Source of the DNA: JAUVRX01 sp049664225
GTDB lineage: Bacteria > Acidobacteriota > Thermoanaerobaculia > Multivoradales > JAHEKO01
Assembly (NCBI GenBank): GCA_049664225.1
Contig: JBATEX010000057.1
Location: 94,746-158,745, forward strand
DNA: 64,000 nucleotides
Direction of reading: 5' to 3'
The stretch's first letter is position 1. Every line of letters starts with the position of its first letter. The notes under the pieces were generated by a model. The model was not told the DNA's origin, ran no database searches, and saw nothing but the letters and a program-made list of their open reading frames with translations. Position numbers and translations under genes: made by a program. Below, in pieces: positions 8,543 through 16,713 of the stretch.

Positions 8543-9109
8543 TCACCAGCCGTCGACGCAGGTGGAAGCCCCACGATGAACCCAAGGAGGAGTCGGCTCA
8601 GCATTCATCCACACACCGCGACCGCTTTCTCGGGCTTGCCGTTCGGCCTCTCTGAGGCCCGAAACGTAGGCTGGAAATGCACTCTCGACACAAAGCCAGG
8701 CCCATCCTGCCTCGACGATTTCGCGGCTGATGTCCTGGCCTTCCAGCAGAACCTGGCCGAATCTCTCACAATGAGGTGGACTATCGAGCCCGCGAAGTCG
8801 CACTCTGACCCGCCTGCTCTGAAGCATGCCCTCGACGTGCCTTCTTGCTTCCGTACCGTGGGTTTGCTGCAACTCAGGAGCGTCGATACCCGCGAAACAA
8901 ACCGAGATCGGAGTGTCCGTCCAGACCACTTCGACGGTATCCGCCGACAGCACTGCGACGACTTCGCCGGTGAACTCCTCGACATCGATTAGCATCAAGG
9001 GCTCTTGCGGCTCATCCTGAGCACCCGAGACCAGACCGAGCCCCAGAAGGCCCAGAGCCCCCACGAATAGGACGCGAATCACAGATCTGTCCTCCAGCTT
9101 CCCGTGCAT
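8543..9109 (-). CDS. Exported staphylococcal-nuclease-fold protein, catalytic arginines missing
   Basis: A signal peptide or anchor (RVLFVGALGLLGLGLVSG) precedes an SNase/thermonuclease domain: GEVVAVLSADTVEV, FAGIDAPELQQ, ERFGQVLLEGQDISREIVE and AGWAWLC. In active nucleases the GID/VD-x-PE motif is preceded by an Arg (Arg35) and the YGR motif supplies Arg87. Here the aligned positions are Cys (VCFAGIDAPE) and Gln (RFGQVL), while the PE glutamate (Glu43) is kept. Classical nuclease activity is therefore doubtful. Possible starts are the ATGs at 9136, 9115 and 9109; the last gives the best signal peptide. The upstream side is divergent from hldA and includes a dispersed repeat. Confidence 0.75.
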   Translation of the reverse strand: MHGKLEDRSVIRVLFVGALGLLGLGLVSGAQDEPQEPLMLIDVEEFTGEVVAVLSADTVEVVWTDTPISVCFAGIDAPELQQTHGTEARRHVEGMLQSRRVRVRLRGLDSPPHCERFGQVLLEGQDISREIVEAGWAWLCVESAFPAYVSGLREAERQARESGRGVWMNAEPTPPWVHRGASTCVDGW

Positions 9110-9212
9110 TATCATGCTCACTCGCGTCTCAATCAAGCGACCCTCGTTCCTGTCTAGGACCCGACCGGAAGACTCTCCTCTTCGCTGCCATGTTCATTGG
9201 CTGGTGCTTCGA

Positions 9213-9264
9213 GCCCTCAAAGATCAGCCGAAGGTACGCCGGCTGCCTCGACCCCCAAGCCCTC
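9213..9264 (+). repeat. Dispersed hairpin repeat, family 1, copy A
   Basis: A CCCTCAAAGATC flank precedes a stem CAGCCG (9225-9230), a 9-base loop and CGGCTG (9240-9245), then GCCTCGACCCCCAAGCCCTC. The same architecture recurs at 19984-20105 and 57033-57111 with different but still paired stem sequences. Confidence 0.7.
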
Positions 9265-9290
9265 TCTTGTTGCGTGCTAAGCTCCCCAAA

Positions 9291-10340
9291 ATGCCCGCAA
9301 CGGAGACACTTCCGACGACGAAACGACTCTTGGATCTGGTCGACGCCATGGCCGGTCAGCCGATCCTCATGCTGGTCGATCTGGTCGCTGATCGGTTCAT
9401 CTCGGGCTCACCCAAGCGCATCAGCCGGGAGGCGCCCGTACTGATTCTGAGCTACGAAAGCGAGACGTTTTCGCCGGGCGGCGGCGCCAATGCCGTGGCC
9501 AACGTCGCCGCTCTGGGTGGGGTACCTCTGCCTCTTGGGGTAGTCGGTCGAGATACCAACGGCAAGCAGCTGTTGTCGACTCTCCAAGGCGCGGGCGTGA
9601 CCACCGATGGCATCCTCGTGCGCGATGGATACTCCACCGTCACCAAGACCCGGATCCTGGGTGGAGCGCGGCACTCGATCAAGCAACAGATCGTGCGCTT
9701 CGACATCGAGGAGGAAAGCGAGCTCTCTGAGGAGGAGCACCGGGCGTTCGAGAAGCAGCTCGACAGCTGGCAGGGAAAGGCCCGGGTCGCAGTCCTCAGC
9801 GACTACGGATATGGAGCCGTACAGCCCGGTCTCATGCAACAGATTCGAAGCGCACTGGCGCCGGACGGCTCGGTGCTCTGCGATTCGCGACATCGCCTGC
9901 CCGATTTCGTCGGTCTCGACGGTGCAACCCCCAACGAAGAAGAGGCTCTGGCCCTGTTGCCGGCCAGTGATGCCGAGTCGGCAGAATCGGCTCTCGCCCG
10001 CGGTTCGATACTTCTGGAGAAGCTTGGCGCCCGGTACCTTCTCATCACCCGGGGTAGCTACGGCATGACTCTCTTCGAGGGACAGGAAAGTTGCCATATC
10101 CCGGTGCACGGCACGGATCAGGTTGCCGACGTCACCGGAGCTGGCGACACCGTCATCGGCACCTTCTCCCTCGCTCTCGCCGCCGGTGCCAGCGCGCTCG
10201 AGGCTGCTCTGCTCGCTAATTACGCCGGTGGAGTCGTCGTCCTGAAACTGGGCACGGCCACCCTGACCCCGGATGAGCTTCGGGACGCCATAGCTTCCGA
10301 TACACGTCTGCTGCGAGATCTCGAGTGGGCGAAATCCTGA
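9291..10340 (+). CDS. hldA: PfkB-family D-glycero-beta-D-manno-heptose-7-phosphate kinase-like (HldE domain I)
   Basis: Ribokinase-fold sugar kinase predicted to phosphorylate heptose 7-phosphate at C1 for ADP-heptose synthesis. The Gly-rich sugar-binding stretch FSPGGGANAVANVAALGG and the C-terminal anion hole with catalytic Asp, VADVTGAGDTVIGTF, are both intact. The frame is open from 9114, but that extension runs through repeat copy A; the ATG at 9291 (MPATETLPTTKRLLDLV) gives 349 residues. The stop overlaps the next gene by 16 bases, and that gene supplies the matching nucleotidyltransferase. A second, fused HldE is at 37217-38695, so this pair may serve another heptose or a separate pool. 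Confidence 0.85.
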   Translation: MPATETLPTTKRLLDLVDAMAGQPILMLVDLVADRFISGSPKRISREAPVLILSYESETFSPGGGANAVANVAALGGVPLPLGVVGRDTNGKQLLSTLQGAGVTTDGILVRDGYSTVTKTRILGGARHSIKQQIVRFDIEEESELSEEEHRAFEKQLDSWQGKARVAVLSDYGYGAVQPGLMQQIRSALAPDGSVLCDSRHRLPDFVGLDGATPNEEEALALLPASDAESAESALARGSILLEKLGARYLLITRGSYGMTLFEGQESCHIPVHGTDQVADVTGAGDTVIGTFSLALAAGASALEAALLANYAGGVVVLKLGTATLTPDELRDAIASDTRLLRDLEWAKS

Positions 10341-10804
10341 GCCTCGAGGACATAGTTCCTCGCGTCGCGCGGCTGAAGGCAGAAGGTAGGCGTATCGCCT
10401 TCGCCAATGGCCATTTCGACCTTCTCCACGTAGGTCACCTGCGCTATCTTCGCGCCGCGAAGCAGGAAGGCGATATCCTCGTCGTCGCCATCAATGATGA
10501 CGAATCCGTGGCTCTACTCAAGGGAGAAGGACGACCCATTGCGCCGGAACAGGAGCGGGCCGAACTGGTGGCCGCTCTCGAGCCGGTGGATCTCGTAGTG
10601 ATCTTCAAGGGCGACTCGCCAGGGCCCCTCATGGATCGGCTGCAGCCCGACATTCATTGCAAAGGCCCAGACTACGGCACACCAGACAGGGTCCCCGAGT
10701 ACGAGGTCGTGCGGCGCTACGGTGGGGACACCCGATTGGTCGGCGACCCCAAGGATCACTCGACTACCGATCTGATCGAGAAGATACGGCGACTGCCGGA
10801 CTGA
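10325..10804 (+). CDS. hldC: Heptose-1-phosphate nucleotidyltransferase-like (RfaE domain II)
   Basis: Cytidylyltransferase-fold enzyme predicted to transfer a nucleotide (ADP in the classical pathway) to heptose 1-phosphate. The nucleotide-binding motif ANGHFDLLHVGHLRYL holds the expected GHFDLLHxGH, and the C-terminal part has KGPDYGT and the loop DHSTTDLIEKI. At 159 residues it matches a stand-alone domain II. Translation starts at a GTG (10325) inside the end of hldA, indicating coupling. The two genes together equal one HldE split in two. Confidence 0.87.
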   Translation: MGEILSLEDIVPRVARLKAEGRRIAFANGHFDLLHVGHLRYLRAAKQEGDILVVAINDDESVALLKGEGRPIAPEQERAELVAALEPVDLVVIFKGDSPGPLMDRLQPDIHCKGPDYGTPDRVPEYEVVRRYGGDTRLVGDPKDHSTTDLIEKIRRLPD

Positions 10805-10821
10805 AAGGTAGGGCCGACTCT

Positions 10822-11871
10822 TTGGGCCCCAGCAGAATCCTCCTTCTACGCACAAGCGCCCTGGGAGATGTCGTTCATGCCCTGCCGGTGCTGACGGCGC
10901 TGCGGCGCAACCTACCTCACGCGACGCTCGGCTGGGTGGTGGAGTCCTCTATGGCTCCGCTGCTCGCAGGGCATCCCGACCTCGACGAGTTGCTCGTTGT
11001 CAGTCTCCGGACCTGGAGGCGGCAGCTACACCGCCGGAGCACCTGGGCGGCGATGCGCGACTTCTTCGTCGGGCTCGAACGGTTCGCGCCCGAGCTGGTG
11101 CTGGATCTGATGGGCAATCACAAGGCTGGGGCTCTGGCAGCACTGACGCTGGCCGATCGCAGGGTCGGGGTGGCACCGAGATTTCGCCGCGAACCCTCCA
11201 GTTCCATCTGGATCAACGAGCCCGTCATTCCCCAGGGCGAGCACAGTGTCGATCGGGCTCTCGCCGTGCTGGACGCTCTGGATCTCCCACGCGAGCCGGC
11301 AGACTTCGGGGGAGGCAAGCTCCTTCGCGAGGAACCAATCGAGGCCCGCGACAGGTTGGCCTCGACCGAGGACCAGCGGGCTCTCATTCAACCGGGGGCT
11401 GGCTGGGGCAACAAGCGGTATCCCCCCGAGAGGTGGGGTCAGGCGGCCCATCTCCTCGAGCGTGATCTCGGACTGCGCAGCTGGGTGGCTGCCGGCCCAG
11501 GCGAGGAGAACCTCGCAAACGAGGTCGTGGCCGCCAGCAGAGGCTCTGCAGAGGCGATCGTGGCACCGACTCTTGCCTATCTGGCCACCTTCCTACGCCA
11601 CTCTCGACTCGTCATCGGTGGCGACACCGGGCCCGTTCACCTGGCTCACGCCCTGGAGACACCGGTTCTCTGCCTCATGGGCCCCACCGCGCCAGAGACC
11701 AACGGTCCCTATGGCGACAGGGAAGCGGCGCTCTGGCGCCAGCTGCCCTGCAGCTTCTGTCACAAGAGATTCAACGAGGCCAAGCTCTGCCTGACGGACA
11801 TTCAGCCTGCAGAGATTGCCGAACGCGCCCGTTTCCTCCTCCAGCGCCACCCTGCGGCGCTAACCCCCTAG
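10822..11871 (+). CDS. Glycosyltransferase family 9 (heptosyltransferase-like)
   Basis: Predicted to add heptose or a related sugar to the lipopolysaccharide core from a nucleotide-activated donor. It has the GT9 N-terminus RILLLRTSALGDVVHALPVL and the C-terminal donor-binding motifs FNRG-like LIQPGAGWGNKRYPPERW and IGGDTGPVHLAHAL. The frame is open from 10657 inside hldC, but homology begins at GPSRILLL. The TTG at 10822, about 9 bases after AAAGGTAGGG, is the likely start and gives 349 residues. Its TAG stop lies inside a C-rich dispersed repeat (CCCCCTAG), so the repeat supplies the end of the protein. Confidence 0.87.
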   Translation: MGPSRILLLRTSALGDVVHALPVLTALRRNLPHATLGWVVESSMAPLLAGHPDLDELLVVSLRTWRRQLHRRSTWAAMRDFFVGLERFAPELVLDLMGNHKAGALAALTLADRRVGVAPRFRREPSSSIWINEPVIPQGEHSVDRALAVLDALDLPREPADFGGGKLLREEPIEARDRLASTEDQRALIQPGAGWGNKRYPPERWGQAAHLLERDLGLRSWVAAGPGEENLANEVVAASRGSAEAIVAPTLAYLATFLRHSRLVIGGDTGPVHLAHALETPVLCLMGPTAPETNGPYGDREAALWRQLPCSFCHKRFNEAKLCLTDIQPAEIAERARFLLQRHPAALTP

Positions 11872-11914
11872 ACCCCTACCTCCCCTACGCCCCTAAGCCC
11901 CTACGGCCTCATTG
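11864..11914 (+). repeat. C-rich dispersed repeat, family 2, copy 1
   Basis: Short repeated units of the type CCCCTAnGCCCCTACGCCCC follow one another, starting at the stop codon of the preceding glycosyltransferase. Similar text occurs at 17849-17875, 18024-18060 and, inverted, 56990-57019. No hairpin or coding role is apparent. Confidence 0.5.
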
Positions 11915-11957
11915 CCTCATCGACCCATGGCCCCGCACCTTCCTGTGGTGCATGCCA

Positions 11958-11987
11958 TTGACCCGTTTTCTACGCCGTTGTTACACT
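11958..11987 (+). promoter_or_regulatory. Putative sigma70 promoter for pilB
   Basis: TTGACC (11958-11963) and TACACT (11982-11987) are separated by 18 bases and point toward pilB, giving a leader of about 110 bases that contains the hairpin at 12032-12066. Confidence 0.45.
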
Positions 11988-12031
11988 CGCTCACCGTGAA
12001 TCCCCTGGCGGGAGACCGCGCGCCCTTTACG

Positions 12032-12066
12032 GTCCGTCGTTCGCCGCCGATATGCGGCGAACGGAC
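12032..12066 (+). promoter_or_regulatory. Bulged hairpin in the pilB leader
   Basis: GTCCG (12032-12036) plus TTCGCCGC (12040-12047) pair with GCGGCGAA (12054-12061) and CGGAC (12062-12066). This makes a 13-bp stem with a 3-base bulge and a CGATAT loop, ending 36 bases before the ATG. There is no U-run, so it is not a classical terminator. It could affect mRNA stability or attenuation, or bind a regulator. Confidence 0.5.
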
Positions 12067-12102
12067 TGACTGCAGGAACATGGAGACCGGAGTTACAACG
12101 CT

Positions 12103-13815
12103 ATGACACGCCTCGGTGAGCTTCTTCAACAAGCAAACAAGATAACGGAGGAGCAGCTCAATCAAGCGCTGGCCGCTCAGCAAAGCCAGGGTGGACGCGT
12201 CGGCTCCCATCTCGTCAAGCTGGGCTACATCGATGATGAGGAGTTGGTGGAGTTCCTCTCGCAGCGCTATGGAGTCCCGGCGATCAATCTGAGCGAGATC
12301 GAGGTCGACGACAGCATCATCGGCATCATCCCAGCCGAAGTAGCTCGCAAGTACACGATCCTTCCGGTGTCCAAAGCGGGGGCCAAGCTGACCATCGCCA
12401 TGGTGGACCCCACCAACGTGTTCGCCATGGACGACGTGAAGTTCATGACCGGCTACAACGTCGAGCCTGTCGTGGCCTCCGACTCGACGCTGCGCGGTGC
12501 TATCGATCAGTACTACGGCAGCACGCACTCCATCGAGCTCAAGAAGGTCATGGAGGACCTGGAGGACAACGAGGATGCCGACCTCGAAGTCCTCGACGAA
12601 GAAGAGGACCTCGATCTCGAGGCACTGGAGCAGGAGTCCGAGGAGGCGCCCGTCGTTCGCCTCGTCAACATCATCCTGACCGACGCCATCAAACGGGATG
12701 CCTCCGATATCCACATCGAGCCCTATGAGAAGGAATTTCGAGTTCGCTACAGGATCGATGGGTTGCTCTACGAGATGATGCGTCCGCCCCTGCGTCTGCG
12801 CGAGGCGATCACCAGTCGCATGAAGATCATGGCGAAACTGGACATCGCCGAGAAGCGCCTGCCGCAGGACGGTCGCATTAAGATCAAGACCCGCGTCGGC
12901 GGCAGGGTCAAGGATCTGGATTTCCGCGTCTCGTCACTGCCCACGATCTTCGGCGAGAAGATCGTTCTTCGTCTTCTCGACAAAGACAACCTGATGCTCG
13001 ACATGACGAAGCTGGGATTCGAGTCCGCCTCGCTGCGCCGCTTCGAGCAAGCCATTTTGAAGCCCTTTGGGATGGTATTGGTGACGGGCCCTACCGGTTC
13101 GGGAAAGACCAACACCCTGTACTCGGCCCTGTCGCGGATCAACACGCCCGAGACCAACATCATGACCGCCGAGGATCCGGTCGAGTTCAACCTGGTCGGT
13201 GTGAATCAGGTGCAGATGAAGGACCAGATCGGGCTCAATTTCGCGGCCGCGCTTCGCTCCTTCCTACGACAAGATCCCAACATCATCCTGGTGGGTGAGA
13301 TCCGCGACTTCGAGACCGCCGAGGTGGCGATCAAAGCCGCGCTGACCGGTCACCTGGTGCTCTCCACCCTGCACACCAACGACGCACCGTCCTCAATCAA
13401 CCGGATGATGAACATGGGCATTGAGCCCTTTCTGGTGGCGAGCTCCGTCAATCTCATCGCCGCCCAGCGCCTCGTGCGCCGGATCTGTGCAAACTGCAAG
13501 GAAGCCTACGAGGTCCCCGAGCAGGCAATGGTCGATCTGGGCTTCTCCACTCAGGAGGCCAAGACCATCAAGCCTTTCAGGGGCCGTGGGTGCGAGCGCT
13601 GCAGTGGCACCGGATTCAAGGGCAGGGTTGCTCTCTACGAGGTGATGGACGTAGACGAAGATGTTCGTGAATTGATCCTGTCGGGAGGCAGTGCCAACGA
13701 GCTGCGGCAGCAATCCCTATCGAACGGCATGATCAGCCTGCGTGCCAGCGGTCTCGAGAAGATCCGAGACGGCGTGACGACCATCGAAGAGGTCATGCGA
13801 GAGACGGTACTCTAG
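12103..13815 (+). CDS. pilB: Type IV pilus extension ATPase PilB with MshEN domain
   Basis: Hexameric secretion ATPase that powers type IV pilus assembly (or a GspE-type system). The N-terminus holds two MshEN c-di-GMP-binding motifs: residues 3-26 (RLGELLQQ...LAAQ) and 32-54 (RVGSHLVKLGYI...FLSQ). A very acidic linker spans roughly residues 145-180. The ATPase core has Walker A GPTGSGKT (about residue 329), Asp and His boxes including LSTLHTND, and Walker B ILVGEIRD (about 395). A zinc tetracysteine module (CANC...CERC) follows. The gene stands alone with its own promoter; no pilT, pilC or pilM is nearby. The MshEN motifs suggest direct control by c-di-GMP. Confidence 0.93.
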   Translation: MTRLGELLQQANKITEEQLNQALAAQQSQGGRVGSHLVKLGYIDDEELVEFLSQRYGVPAINLSEIEVDDSIIGIIPAEVARKYTILPVSKAGAKLTIAMVDPTNVFAMDDVKFMTGYNVEPVVASDSTLRGAIDQYYGSTHSIELKKVMEDLEDNEDADLEVLDEEEDLDLEALEQESEEAPVVRLVNIILTDAIKRDASDIHIEPYEKEFRVRYRIDGLLYEMMRPPLRLREAITSRMKIMAKLDIAEKRLPQDGRIKIKTRVGGRVKDLDFRVSSLPTIFGEKIVLRLLDKDNLMLDMTKLGFESASLRRFEQAILKPFGMVLVTGPTGSGKTNTLYSALSRINTPETNIMTAEDPVEFNLVGVNQVQMKDQIGLNFAAALRSFLRQDPNIILVGEIRDFETAEVAIKAALTGHLVLSTLHTNDAPSSINRMMNMGIEPFLVASSVNLIAAQRLVRRICANCKEAYEVPEQAMVDLGFSTQEAKTIKPFRGRGCERCSGTGFKGRVALYEVMDVDEDVRELILSGGSANELRQQSLSNGMISLRASGLEKIRDGVTTIEEVMRETVL

Positions 13816-13821
13816 ACCGTC
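13803..13821 (+). terminator. Small hairpin over the pilB stop codon
   Basis: GACGGT (13803-13808) pairs with ACCGTC (13816-13821) around the TAG. There is no T-run, so it is a weak terminator candidate between convergent genes. Confidence 0.3.
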
Positions 13822-13866
13822 GTTCGCCTTCTCCAAAACGAGTTCTGTGGATCGAACGTTCGGGTC

Positions 13867-14430
13867 TCAGGCCCGGCTGTCCCAGATCGTCTCCGGGATT
13901 CCCTTTCGGGCATTCTCGAAGCGGGCCATCACAAATAGGGCATCCGACAGCCGATTCAGATAGCGCACCGTATAGGCCCCGAGCGGTTCCTGCTCGGCCA
14001 GTTGGACCACCTCACGCTCGGCGCGACGACACCAGGTTCGCGCCACGTGCAGGCTCGCTGCCCCCGATGAGCCCCCCGGCAGGACGAAGTTCTCCAACGG
14101 CGGAACCGCCGCTGACAGACGGTCCATGAGCTCTTCCAAGTTCGTGATGTGGCGCTCCTCGATACCGGGCACGGCGGCTCTGTCCTTGTCCTCTTCCAGG
14201 AAGCAGAGATCGGACCCCAGATGAAAGAGCTCGTTCTGGATTCTCGACAGCTCACTGACCAGCTCTTCCTCCAGGCCGGCTGCCATGGCAACACCAATCA
14301 ATGAGTTGAGCTCGTCAACCGTGCCGTAGGCGGCGATGCGAGGCGAACCCTTGCTGACCCGTTGACCTCCTCCCAGACCCGTCGTGCCGTCGTCGCCGGT
14401 TCGCGTGTAGACTCGAGTGATTCTAGGCAT
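13867..14430 (-). CDS. Cob(I)alamin adenosyltransferase, PduO type
   Basis: Converts cob(I)alamin and ATP to adenosylcobalamin. The N-terminal ATP-binding motif YTRTGDDGTTGLGGGQRVSK, the AYGTVDELNS segment and the C-terminal CRRAERE with YLNRLSDALFVMAR are all diagnostic for the PduO family. The frame extends upstream to 14733, across the divergent pab gene, but the ATG at 14430 (MPRITRVYTRTG) gives the standard length of 187 residues. It is divergent from the PabB-PabC fusion by about 95 bases. No B12-dependent enzyme lies in the window. Confidence 0.93.
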   Translation of the reverse strand: MPRITRVYTRTGDDGTTGLGGGQRVSKGSPRIAAYGTVDELNSLIGVAMAAGLEEELVSELSRIQNELFHLGSDLCFLEEDKDRAAVPGIEERHITNLEELMDRLSAAVPPLENFVLPGGSSGAASLHVARTWCRRAEREVVQLAEQEPLGAYTVRYLNRLSDALFVMARFENARKGIPETIWDSRA

Positions 14431-14525
14431 GGATCGAGTTCCTGTCGTTGAACTGCCCGAGTCTAACCCAACCACCAACGGGCGAAGGCACGAAGCCGGC
14501 AGTGGCTCTCGCCGACGAATCCGAA

Positions 14526-16301
14526 ATGGGAGAAACACCCCACATCGTCCTGCAGGCTCCGCGGGGAGATACTCTGGAGTGGCTGAGCTTTCGCTGCCCT
14601 GTAGCGACCCTTGTCGGTACCGAGATCGCCGAGGTCCAGCCCATTCTGAGAGAGGTCGAATCGGCGACCAATGGAGGCCTCTTCGCGGCAGGATTCTTAA
14701 GCTACGAAGCGGCTCCGGCGTTCGATCCCGCAATGCGCGTCAGGGCGGCGAGCGACCTACCCCTCATCTGGTTCGGCCTCTACGAGAGACCTGAGGTCAT
14801 CGGGCCGCCAGCACCTGGCCCGGGGGACACTGCAGCCACGTTGACGTGGCTACCTTCTCAGACCAGGCAGAGCTATCAAGAGGCTATCGAGGCCATCCAC
14901 CGGGCGATCGCCCGCGGCGACACCTATCAAATCAACTACACCCATCGACTTCAGTCCCCATTCGCGGGCGACGCCTGGTCGCTCTTCGCAGCGCTCGTCC
15001 AAGGTCAGCGCTCGAGGTGCTGCGCCTTCGTCGACATCGGCCGATGGGCGCTCTGCTCCGCTTCCCCTGAGCTCTTCTTTCGACTCGAGGCTGACTCGAT
15101 CGTCAGCCGACCCATGAAAGGGACCTCGCCACGGGGCCGTACCGTCGAGGAAGACGAGCAGGCGGCGGCCTGGCTCCAGGCTTCACCCAAGAACCGCGCC
15201 GAGAACGTCATGATCGTCGATATGGTGCGCCACGACCTGGGACGAATCGCAACCCCGGGGAGCGTTCGTGTCGCCAGCCTGTGGCAGCTGGAGCAGTACC
15301 CGTCACTGTTTCAACTCACCTCCACAGTCGAGGCACAGACCCGGGCGGGACTCTCGGAGATACTCGCGGCGCTGTTCCCATGCGCCTCGATTACTGGCGC
15401 ACCCAAGATCCGAGCCATGGAGCTCATCGCAGATCTCGAGACCCTGCCGCGAGGGGTCTACACCGGGGCCATCGGCTATGTCGCTCCAGGTCGACGGGCA
15501 CGGTTCAATGTCGCCATTCGCACCGTCCAGGTCGATCGGCAATCGCGGCTTGCCCAGTTCGGAACCGGCGGTGGCATCGTTGCCGAATCGGTAGCCGAGG
15601 AGGAATGGCGGGAAACCCTGACCAAGTCATTGGTCCTGAACTCTCCTCCTCCTAATTTCCGGCTTCTCGAAACGCTTCGCTGGAATCCAAACGAGGGCTA
15701 CTACCTCCTCGATCGGCATCTACGGCGACTGTGTCGCTCGGCAACCTACTTTGATTTCAAACTCGACCGGGACGTCTTGGTGGATCACCTTCAGAAGGCC
15801 ACTGATGGCTTCTCGAGAAGGACTCTAAAGGTTCGACTTCTCGTCGACTCCGCCGGGGAGGTCGAGATCGAGGCCGAGCCCCTGACCGACGATCACCGCA
15901 CCTGGAGGCTGGCGCTCGCCAGAGAGCCGATCGACCGATCCAACTGCTTCCTGTTCCACAAGACGACTCATCGCGACGTCTACGACCGGTGCAGGCGGGA
16001 CTTCCCCAACCACCACGACGTGGTGCTGTGGAACGAAGCAGGTGAGATTACCGAAACCACCCTCGCCAATCTCGTCCTGCGGCTGGATGCCGAGATGATC
16101 ACCCCGCCCCTGAACTCGGGGCTCCTTCCGGGAACCCTACGCGAGAAGCTCCTCGCGGAGGGGACCATCCGCGAGGCAATCGTCGAGTTGAAGGACCTTT
16201 CGCGAGCAGAGGAGATCTTCCTCATCAACTCTGTACGAGGGTGGATCCCCGCCACCCTGGATCCCGCCACCACTGAAACCCTCAGGTCCTCCCAGGCGTA
16301 G
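14526..16301 (+). CDS. pabB: Aminodeoxychorismate synthase component I fused to aminodeoxychorismate lyase (PabB-PabC)
   Basis: Makes 4-aminobenzoate for folate. Residues 1 to about 370 are a chorismate-binding domain with RGDTYQINYTHRL, the SRPMKGTSPRGRT stretch, ENVMIVDMVRHDLGR and SITGAPKIRAMELI. Lys in the PIKGT-like motif (here MKGT) indicates the aminodeoxychorismate rather than anthranilate enzyme. Residues about 385-591 are a PLP fold IV lyase with FHKTTHRDVYD (PLP lysine) and WNEAGEITETTLANLVL. The glutaminase PabA is not nearby. The ATG at 14526 is preferred; a TTG at 14448 would add 26 residues. Confidence 0.9.
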   Translation: MGETPHIVLQAPRGDTLEWLSFRCPVATLVGTEIAEVQPILREVESATNGGLFAAGFLSYEAAPAFDPAMRVRAASDLPLIWFGLYERPEVIGPPAPGPGDTAATLTWLPSQTRQSYQEAIEAIHRAIARGDTYQINYTHRLQSPFAGDAWSLFAALVQGQRSRCCAFVDIGRWALCSASPELFFRLEADSIVSRPMKGTSPRGRTVEEDEQAAAWLQASPKNRAENVMIVDMVRHDLGRIATPGSVRVASLWQLEQYPSLFQLTSTVEAQTRAGLSEILAALFPCASITGAPKIRAMELIADLETLPRGVYTGAIGYVAPGRRARFNVAIRTVQVDRQSRLAQFGTGGGIVAESVAEEEWRETLTKSLVLNSPPPNFRLLETLRWNPNEGYYLLDRHLRRLCRSATYFDFKLDRDVLVDHLQKATDGFSRRTLKVRLLVDSAGEVEIEAEPLTDDHRTWRLALAREPIDRSNCFLFHKTTHRDVYDRCRRDFPNHHDVVLWNEAGEITETTLANLVLRLDAEMITPPLNSGLLPGTLREKLLAEGTIREAIVELKDLSRAEEIFLINSVRGWIPATLDPATTETLRSSQA

Positions 16302-16322
16302 TCAGAAGAGGAGGAACATTCC

Positions 16323-16601
16323 ATGCTGGAGTTTCTTGTCTTCTTCGCAGTTCTCGTCGTCGGTACGGTCGTGCTGGGCAGCCTCTTCCTGCTCGCCCTG
16401 ATTGCCAAGCTCGTACTGCGCCTCTTGCTTCTGCCGATAGCCCTCGTTTTCGGCCTTCTGAAGTTCGTCTTGTTCCTGGTTCTCATCGTGCTCGGAATCG
16501 CGGTAGCGCCCATAGCCCTGATTTTCCTGTTTCTCTTCGGCATACCCATCCTTCTCCTGATGGGCGTGGTTGGCATCAGCTCGGCCCTGGCCACCGGTTG
16601 A
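16323..16601 (+). CDS. Small, extremely hydrophobic membrane protein
   Basis: A 92-residue protein made almost wholly of Leu, Val, Ile, Phe and Ala, with only a few Lys and Arg, predicted to form two or three membrane helices. A strong ribosome site (GAGGAGG) stands about 8 bases before the ATG, and the gene begins 21 bases after pabBC. I recognise no family. The clear ribosome site and codon-periodic hydrophobic pattern argue that it is real rather than a chance frame. Confidence 0.7.
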   Translation: MLEFLVFFAVLVVGTVVLGSLFLLALIAKLVLRLLLLPIALVFGLLKFVLFLVLIVLGIAVAPIALIFLFLFGIPILLLMGVVGISSALATG

Positions 16602-16713
16602 TCGAGCCGACTCGCGGCACTCCTCTTCAGGCCTCTCGCCCCTGCCTGCCCTCATCGGGCCTGTGTTCTCCGACCCTGGATGATGACCGAGGGACTGCCC
16701 TTATACTTCCGAC

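Noticed and set aside
11864..11914. C-rich repeats as a CRISPR leader or array
   Set aside because: Units are of irregular length and have no unique spacers between them.
12032..12066. c-di-GMP riboswitch upstream of pilB
   Set aside because: Only one bulged stem is present; the second stem and conserved core of the known riboswitch classes are not seen.
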